The notes below the pieces were generated by a model that saw only the letters and a list, made by a program, of their open reading frames with translations, did no database searches and had not been told where the DNA came from. The position numbers were made by a program, and so were the translations under genes. From assembly GCF_014698505.1 (NCBI RefSeq), contig NZ_JACJTD010000004.1, positions 1 to 64,000 on the forward strand: a DNA stretch of 64,000 nt. Direction: 5' to 3'. Source of the DNA: Nostoc foliaceum FACHB-393 (lineage in GTDB: Bacteria > Cyanobacteriota > Cyanobacteriia > Cyanobacteriales > Nostocaceae). Each line of letters begins with the position of its first letter. Position 1 is the first letter of the stretch. Below are positions 60,525 through 64,000 of the stretch, piece after piece.

Positions 60525-60618
60525 TATAGCGGTTCTCGTTTACGTGAGGTACAGCCATAGGGGTGCCCCTACACCTTGCGATATAATGTTGTACCGCATC
60601 TGAATGGGAACCGCTATA
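60525..60618. mobile_element. MITE-like 94-bp palindromic element
   Basis: The ends TATAGCGGTTCTCGTTTACG (60525-60544) and the complement of TGAATGGGAACCGCTATA (60601-60618) form terminal inverted repeats of about 28 bases with roughly 80% identity. The inside has a small AGGGGTGCCCCT palindrome. No coding capacity. Confidence 0.75.
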
Positions 60619-60726
60619 GTTTTAACAATCAGAGCCAATACAAAACTATATGGGCGAGTTGATTTACCATTAAATACAACCCGCCCATAAGTTCTATAAA
60701 AGCCTTTTGGCATTTTCAATTTTTAA

Positions 60727-61095
60727 TGGGGGTGGAGGGACTTGAACCCACACGACCTATTACGGTCAACGGATTTTCATTCTCCCGCAGTTTTCACTGC
60801 TACCTGATGGCTTTAGCAAAATCAGGTTTTGAGAATTGGACTCTCCCTTTACCCTCGTCTTAACGTTAGGGTAGCTCCCGTCGGGTCTCTGCACCTTCCC
60901 TCAATTTTGGATTTTGGATTGAAGACTAATCACAAATCTAAAATCACAAATCTAAAATTTTTGGGCTTGGCTCAGGATTGCCATGTCTGTCACCAGATTT
61001 AGGTTTCCCTGAGTTTGAGAGCTTCCACTTGAGGGATTTCTCCTTCAAGGCTCAGTTATCTAAGTCCGTAGCGTCTACCATTCCGCCACACCCCC
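60727..61095 (-). tRNA. trnL-UAA: tRNA-Leu(UAA) interrupted by a group I intron
   Basis: The 5' exon (61062-61095, GGGGGTGTGGCGGAATGGTA onwards to GGACTT) and the 3' exon (60727-60777, AAAATCCG through to CACCCCCA) join to an 85-base leucine tRNA. It has a 7-bp acceptor stem, a long variable arm and anticodon UAA in the loop CTTAAAA. The intron splits the anticodon between U34 and A35. CCA is not encoded except for the discriminator A. This is the ancestral cyanobacterial/plastid intron position. Confidence 0.96.
60778..61061 (-). ncRNA. Group I intron of tRNA-Leu(UAA), 284 nt
   Basis: The intron begins AGATAACTGAGCC and ends ...GGGAGAATG with the conserved terminal G. Core elements GACGGGAGCTACCC, GGGAGAGTCCAATTCTC and AAACCTAAATCTGG correspond to the conserved pairing regions. 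The P6b region is expanded by heptamer-like repeats (TTTAGATTTGTGATTTTAG and AATCCAAAATCCAAAAT), the hallmark of Nostoc-type introns used in strain typing. Confidence 0.93.
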
Positions 61096-61458
61096 GTAGG
61101 TCTTTTGCAACTAGTATAACTAGTTATTTTTTGGAGGCAGCAAATACCTCCTCATCTATTCCACCATCAATTGTGTCTTTTGTCCAACTAGATTGAAAAT
61201 ATTTTTTCCAGATTGTGGAATTGTTTTCCAGAGTTGCAAGTTTTCCTTGTTTCCTCGTAATCAATCTGAATGAGCTTTCGATCTTGTGTGACTAGAGCAC
61301 GAGTTGCTAGTGAGTTCATGATTATAGCATAATACCACCTTTTACCAGTCAATCTGGATATAGACGAGAAAGTTATGTTAAAAGCGTCATGCCTATACTT
61401 TCCTGAGTCTGGCTCTTCAGCCTATGATGGAAAACAGATGCTTAAGACTTGAAAGTTT
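61096..61458. other. Intergenic region before ndhL
   Basis: No gene seen. It must hold the promoters for trnL (minus) and ndhL (plus). Short open frames are unconvincing. Confidence 0.4.
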
Positions 61459-61671
61459 ATGATTGTCGCCCTGCTGTATCTGATTTTGGCTGGAGCTTAC
61501 CTTCTGGTAATCCCGATTGCTGTCTTACTGTACCTGAAGCAGCGTTGGTATGTAGCTACCTCCATCGAGCGTACCTTTATGTACTTTTTGGTGTTCTTCT
61601 TCTTTCCGGGTTTATTGGTTCTATCGCCGTTTCTAAATTTTCGACCGCAACGGCGGCAAATTGAAGTTTAA
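61459..61671 (+). CDS. ndhL: NAD(P)H-quinone oxidoreductase subunit L
   Basis: A 70-residue NdhL, a small membrane subunit specific to the cyanobacterial/plastid NDH-1 complex, needed for respiratory and cyclic electron flow and CO2 uptake. It has two membrane helices ([20 protein letters not shown] and [20 protein letters not shown]) joined by [13 protein letters not shown], and a basic C-terminus ([10 protein letters not shown]). Size and helix layout match the family. It is followed after 24 bases by the DUF3007 gene, then trpA, a conserved cyanobacterial order. Confidence 0.93.
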   Translation: MIVALLYLILAGAYLLVIPIAVLLYLKQRWYVATSIERTFMYFLVFFFFPGLLVLSPFLNFRPQRRQIEV

Positions 61672-61695
61672 CTAGATTGGTAGGTCATAACTCTC

Positions 61696-62007
61696 ATGCG
61701 ACGGATTGATGCTATTGGAATTGGCTTAGGCGTTTTTATTGCTGGCGGCTTGGCATATGTAGGATTGCAGCTAGTCGGTTTGGATAATCAGCAAGCTGGT
61801 ATATGGAGCCAAGTCTTACTAATCAGTGGGTTAGTTGGCTGGTTAGCCACCTACTTTTTCCGCGCGGTGGGACAAAAAATGACCTACCACCAACAGCGGG
61901 AACAGTATGAGCAAGACTTTCTGCAAAAGCGGTTAGATGAGCTTACTCCCGAAGAACTAGCACGAATTCAAGCCCAAATAGAACAAGAAGAGCAATCTCA
62001 GGTGTAA
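61696..62007 (+). CDS. DUF3007 family membrane protein
   Basis: A 103-residue protein conserved in cyanobacteria and plastids. Two membrane helices (GIGLGVFIAGGLAYVGLQLV and IWSQVLLISGLVGWLATYFF) precede a charged helical tail (KMTYHQQREQYEQDFLQKRL, then LTPEELARIQAQIEQE). The plant homologue has been associated with NDH/photosystem assembly, in keeping with its position after ndhL. Start is the ATG at 61696. Confidence 0.9.
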   Translation: MRRIDAIGIGLGVFIAGGLAYVGLQLVGLDNQQAGIWSQVLLISGLVGWLATYFFRAVGQKMTYHQQREQYEQDFLQKRLDELTPEELARIQAQIEQEEQSQV

Positions 62008-62049
62008 AGTTATCATTGGTCAGTTGTCGTTTGTCCTGTGTTTGTTACA

Positions 62050-62106
62050 AATGACCAACGACTAATGACCAATGACCAATGACTAATGACTAATGACTAA
62101 TGACTG
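62050..62106. repeat. ATGACTA/ATGACCA heptamers containing the trpA start
   Basis: AATGACCAACGACTAATGAC, then CAATGACCAATGACTAATGA and further ATGACTA units, run without break into ATGACTGCG. The trpA start codon at 62100 is the ATG of the last unit. Confidence 0.9.
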
Positions 62107-62927
62107 CGATTTCTGATTGCTTTGAAACCCTTGGGCACAATCGTGAGTGCGCTCTGATTCCGTTTATCACTGCTGGCGATCCAGATTTAGAAACAACAGC
62201 AAAAGCCTTACAGGTTCTAGATCGTAGTGGAGCCGACATTATAGAACTGGGCATACCTTATTCTGATCCTCTGGCTGATGGGCCAGTAATTCAAGCTGCT
62301 GCTACCCGCGCCTTGCAAAGAGGTACGAAATTAGAGCAGGTGCTGGAAATGTTGCAAGGGATTACTCCCAAATTGCGATCGCCAATTATTCTATTTGCTT
62401 ATTACAACCCAATTTTGCATCGGGGAATTGACAAATTTCTCCAGGAAATAGCTGCGGCGGGGGTGGCGGGATTGGTAGTACCAGATTTGCCCTTGGAAGA
62501 AGCAGCAGGCTTGCTCGAACCAGCTAAGGAGATGGGAATTGATGTAATCTTATTGGTAGCTCCCACCAGCGATGCTAAACGAATAGAAGCGATCGCTCAT
62601 TCTTCTCAAGGATTTATTTATTTAGTCAGCGTCACAGGGGTTACAGGGGTGCGATCGAAACTGGAAAACCGCGTGTCCGATTTACTCAAACAAATTCGTG
62701 GTGTTACTGAGAAACCCATCGGTGTAGGCTTTGGCATCTCCGAAGCGGCACAAGCGCGTCAGGTAAAGGAATGGGGCGCAGACGCTGCGATCGTGGGCAG
62801 TGCTTTTGTGAAACGGTTAGCAGAAGGTACCCCAGAGCAGGGACTAAATGCGATCGCTGAATTTTGCCAAAGTCTCAAGGCTGCCATCAAGACCAACAAC
62901 ACCAGCACAAATACTCCTCTTGATTAG
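62100..62927 (+). CDS. trpA: Tryptophan synthase alpha chain
   Basis: A 275-residue TrpA, which cleaves indole-3-glycerol phosphate and channels indole to Trp[17 protein letters not shown] is the family start. Both catalytic acids are in [20 protein letters not shown] (Glu of ELG, Asp of LAD). Phosphate-binding glycines are in [14 protein letters not shown] and [13 protein letters not shown]. Length is normal. It is separated from trpB, as is common in cyanobacteria, and sits in the ndhL-DUF3007-trpA cluster. The start ATG is the last unit of a heptamer repeat tract, with no obvious Shine-Dalgarno. Confidence 0.96.
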   Translation: MTAISDCFETLGHNRECALIPFITAGDPDLETTAKALQVLDRSGADIIELGIPYSDPLADGPVIQAAATRALQRGTKLEQVLEMLQGITPKLRSPIILFAYYNPILHRGIDKFLQEIAAAGVAGLVVPDLPLEEAAGLLEPAKEMGIDVILLVAPTSDAKRIEAIAHSSQGFIYLVSVTGVTGVRSKLENRVSDLLKQIRGVTEKPIGVGFGISEAAQARQVKEWGADAAIVGSAFVKRLAEGTPEQGLNAIAEFCQSLKAAIKTNNTSTNTPLD

Positions 62928-63169
62928 AGGGGTAAAGTAGATTAAAAAAGTATAACAGTGTAGTTTTTCTATCCTTGCTTGGTAGACAATTTGACCTTTA
63001 TAGTCTTGAATATTAACATCAGATATCAAGATGTAAAAAAACTAGCTGATATAGTCGCTTATAGTTTGAGTATTATGTGAAATCAAGTAGGCATAATTTA
63101 TGAGTGTGAGTGTGAGAGTGAGTCAGTCACAAATGATTATAGTTACGTCGCAATTGAGGAGCACAGGCG

Positions 63170-63835
63170 ATGAGTGAGAGTATGGCGTTTATCGGCGGGG
63201 TTGCCGTAGCTGGGCTGGCGGCTCTCGTATTGCTCAAAGGAACAAATACCCCTTTACAGCCTAACTTTGCTGTTGCTCCGCAAATGCCAGGGACTGTAGT
63301 AGCGCCGGGAATGCAGCCACAAATGTATCCCTATGGCCCTTATGGGCAACCAATGTATCCCAATCCTAATCAGCCGGCAGTTGCTCCCAATACTGACCAG
63401 CGTCTGGAAATGGAGAAGCTGAACACGCAGATGCAGTTGGAGCGTTTAAAAAACGACAATGAACAGCTGAAGTTGCAAAATCAACAACTCCAAGGCCAAG
63501 TTCAAAATTTCAATACTCAGCAGCAATGGCAACAAGCCCAGCAGTATAACCAACAAAAATCAGCAGCACTCCAGCCGCAAAATCCTTCTTGGTGGTCTTC
63601 ACCCATGCTTTGGGCTGTGGGAGGCGCAACTCTTACTATTGGTGGTGGTGTTGTAGTCGCTGGTGTATTGGCTTTATTCTCACCACGGCAGCGTCCAGCG
63701 CGTACTGTACAAGTAATTCACCCCTACCAAGGAAATACGCCGCCCTTGGTTCCAGTCCGTCGTGCTGAGTTTTTGCCTGCTTCGCGGATGGAAGCAAGAC
63801 GAGTTGAAGCCCACGAGTACGACGAAATGCACTAA
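63170..63835 (+). CDS. Membrane-anchored coiled-coil protein of unknown function
   Basis: A 221-residue protein. It has an N-terminal helix (MAFIGGVAVAGLAALVLLKG), a Pro/Tyr/Met-rich segment (MYPYGPYGQPMYPNPNQP), a Gln/Asn-rich coiled coil (RLEMEKLNTQMQLERLKNDN and on), a second membrane helix (LWAVGGATLTIGGGVVVAGV) and a basic-then-acidic tail. The ATG has GAGGAG 8 bases upstream. I do not recognise a family. The layout suggests two anchors with a coiled coil between them. A strong terminator follows 45 bases after the stop. Confidence 0.75.
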   Translation: MSESMAFIGGVAVAGLAALVLLKGTNTPLQPNFAVAPQMPGTVVAPGMQPQMYPYGPYGQPMYPNPNQPAVAPNTDQRLEMEKLNTQMQLERLKNDNEQLKLQNQQLQGQVQNFNTQQQWQQAQQYNQQKSAALQPQNPSWWSSPMLWAVGGATLTIGGGVVVAGVLALFSPRQRPARTVQVIHPYQGNTPPLVPVRRAEFLPASRMEARRVEAHEYDEMH

Positions 63836-63878
63836 TAGGGAAAATCAAACCACAGATAAAAACCTATTTAAAATCTTG

Positions 63879-63905
63879 TTTCCAGGTAGAACCTGGAAAT
63901 TTTTT
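63879..63905 (+). terminator. Intrinsic terminator
   Basis: TTTCCAGGT (63879-63887) and ACCTGGAAA (63891-63899) form a perfect 9-bp stem with a 3-base loop, followed by six T. Two further short palindromes (GGCTGC...GCAGCC and TTACCAGCCTCTGGCTGGTAA) lie between here and the window end. Confidence 0.9.
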
Positions 63906-64000
63906 GTTGGGCTGCTGCTGTGAATTTAAGAGGCGGCAGCCCTCATTGTAGGCATTACCAGCCTCTGGCTGGTAACGAGGTAAACAGTGTTTAAAAGCCA

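Overview
The window reads as chromosome of a filamentous, heterocyst-type cyanobacterium close to Nostoc/Anabaena. The signs are: dozens of HIP1 octamers (GCGATCGC), a tRNA-Leu(UAA) gene split by the classic cyanobacterial group I intron, the ndhL-DUF3007-trpA gene order, a PEP-CTERM exported protein, zinc-ribbon serine/threonine kinases in tandem, and the heptamer tandem repeats, small palindromes and very small dispersed repeats typical of Nostoc intergenic DNA.

Layout. 1-3.2 kb: a sensor kinase that stops just after its H-box, and a Uma2 nuclease. 4.1-8.6 kb: a toxin-antitoxin district. Five modules there are broken: a DUF5615 toxin cut to nine codons, BrnT with a nonsense codon, a PemK/MazF stub, HicB with a nonsense codon plus a 4-bp duplication, and a RHH/ParE pair with a 4-bp duplication and a toxin stub. 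One intact DUF433/DUF5615 pair and an orphan BrnA remain, and an unrecognised two-gene membrane-protein operon (5505-6886) sits in the middle. 8.6-20 kb: housekeeping genes (LapA-domain protein, phosphohexomutase, RecB-like nuclease, transglutaminase, P-type Ca ATPase, recF, MgtC) interrupted by an exported protein plus a duplicated-domain protein (11.6-13.2 kb) that resembles an effector/immunity arrangement. 20.6-27.8 kb: a PEP-synthase-like enzyme, then an accessory patch with a MAPEG gene between direct repeats, a 62-bp tandem repeat, an AraC regulator divergent from an exported hydrolase, a VOC protein, a MITE-like palindrome and an internally deleted Rpn nuclease.

27.9-44 kb is mostly core: PIN/TRAM protein, hemW, a sugar nucleotidyltransferase, a THUMP RNA methyltransferase, PEP-CTERM protein, FAD oxidoreductase, LD-carboxypeptidase, dynamin-like GTPase, HPP transporter, sppA and type 2 IPP isomerase. 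44-50.6 kb is accessory: small genes carrying in-frame copies of a dispersed repeat, a 12-copy 21-bp satellite, a large NACHT NTPase with nine near-identical HEAT-like repeats (candidate defence/NLR-like sensor), and a REP-associated tyrosine transposase (RAYT) surrounded by, and containing, its likely REP palindromes. 50.6-64 kb: an adenylate-forming ligase, two paralogous zinc-ribbon kinases, two related lipoproteins, a flippase-like membrane protein, split trnL-UAA, and ndhL-DUF3007-trpA.

The strongest leads are the NACHT protein with position-restricted repeat variation, the 5505-6886 operon in the toxin-antitoxin district, and the RAYT whose stop codon lies in a REP. Functions are read from motifs remembered from protein families. 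No database search was run.
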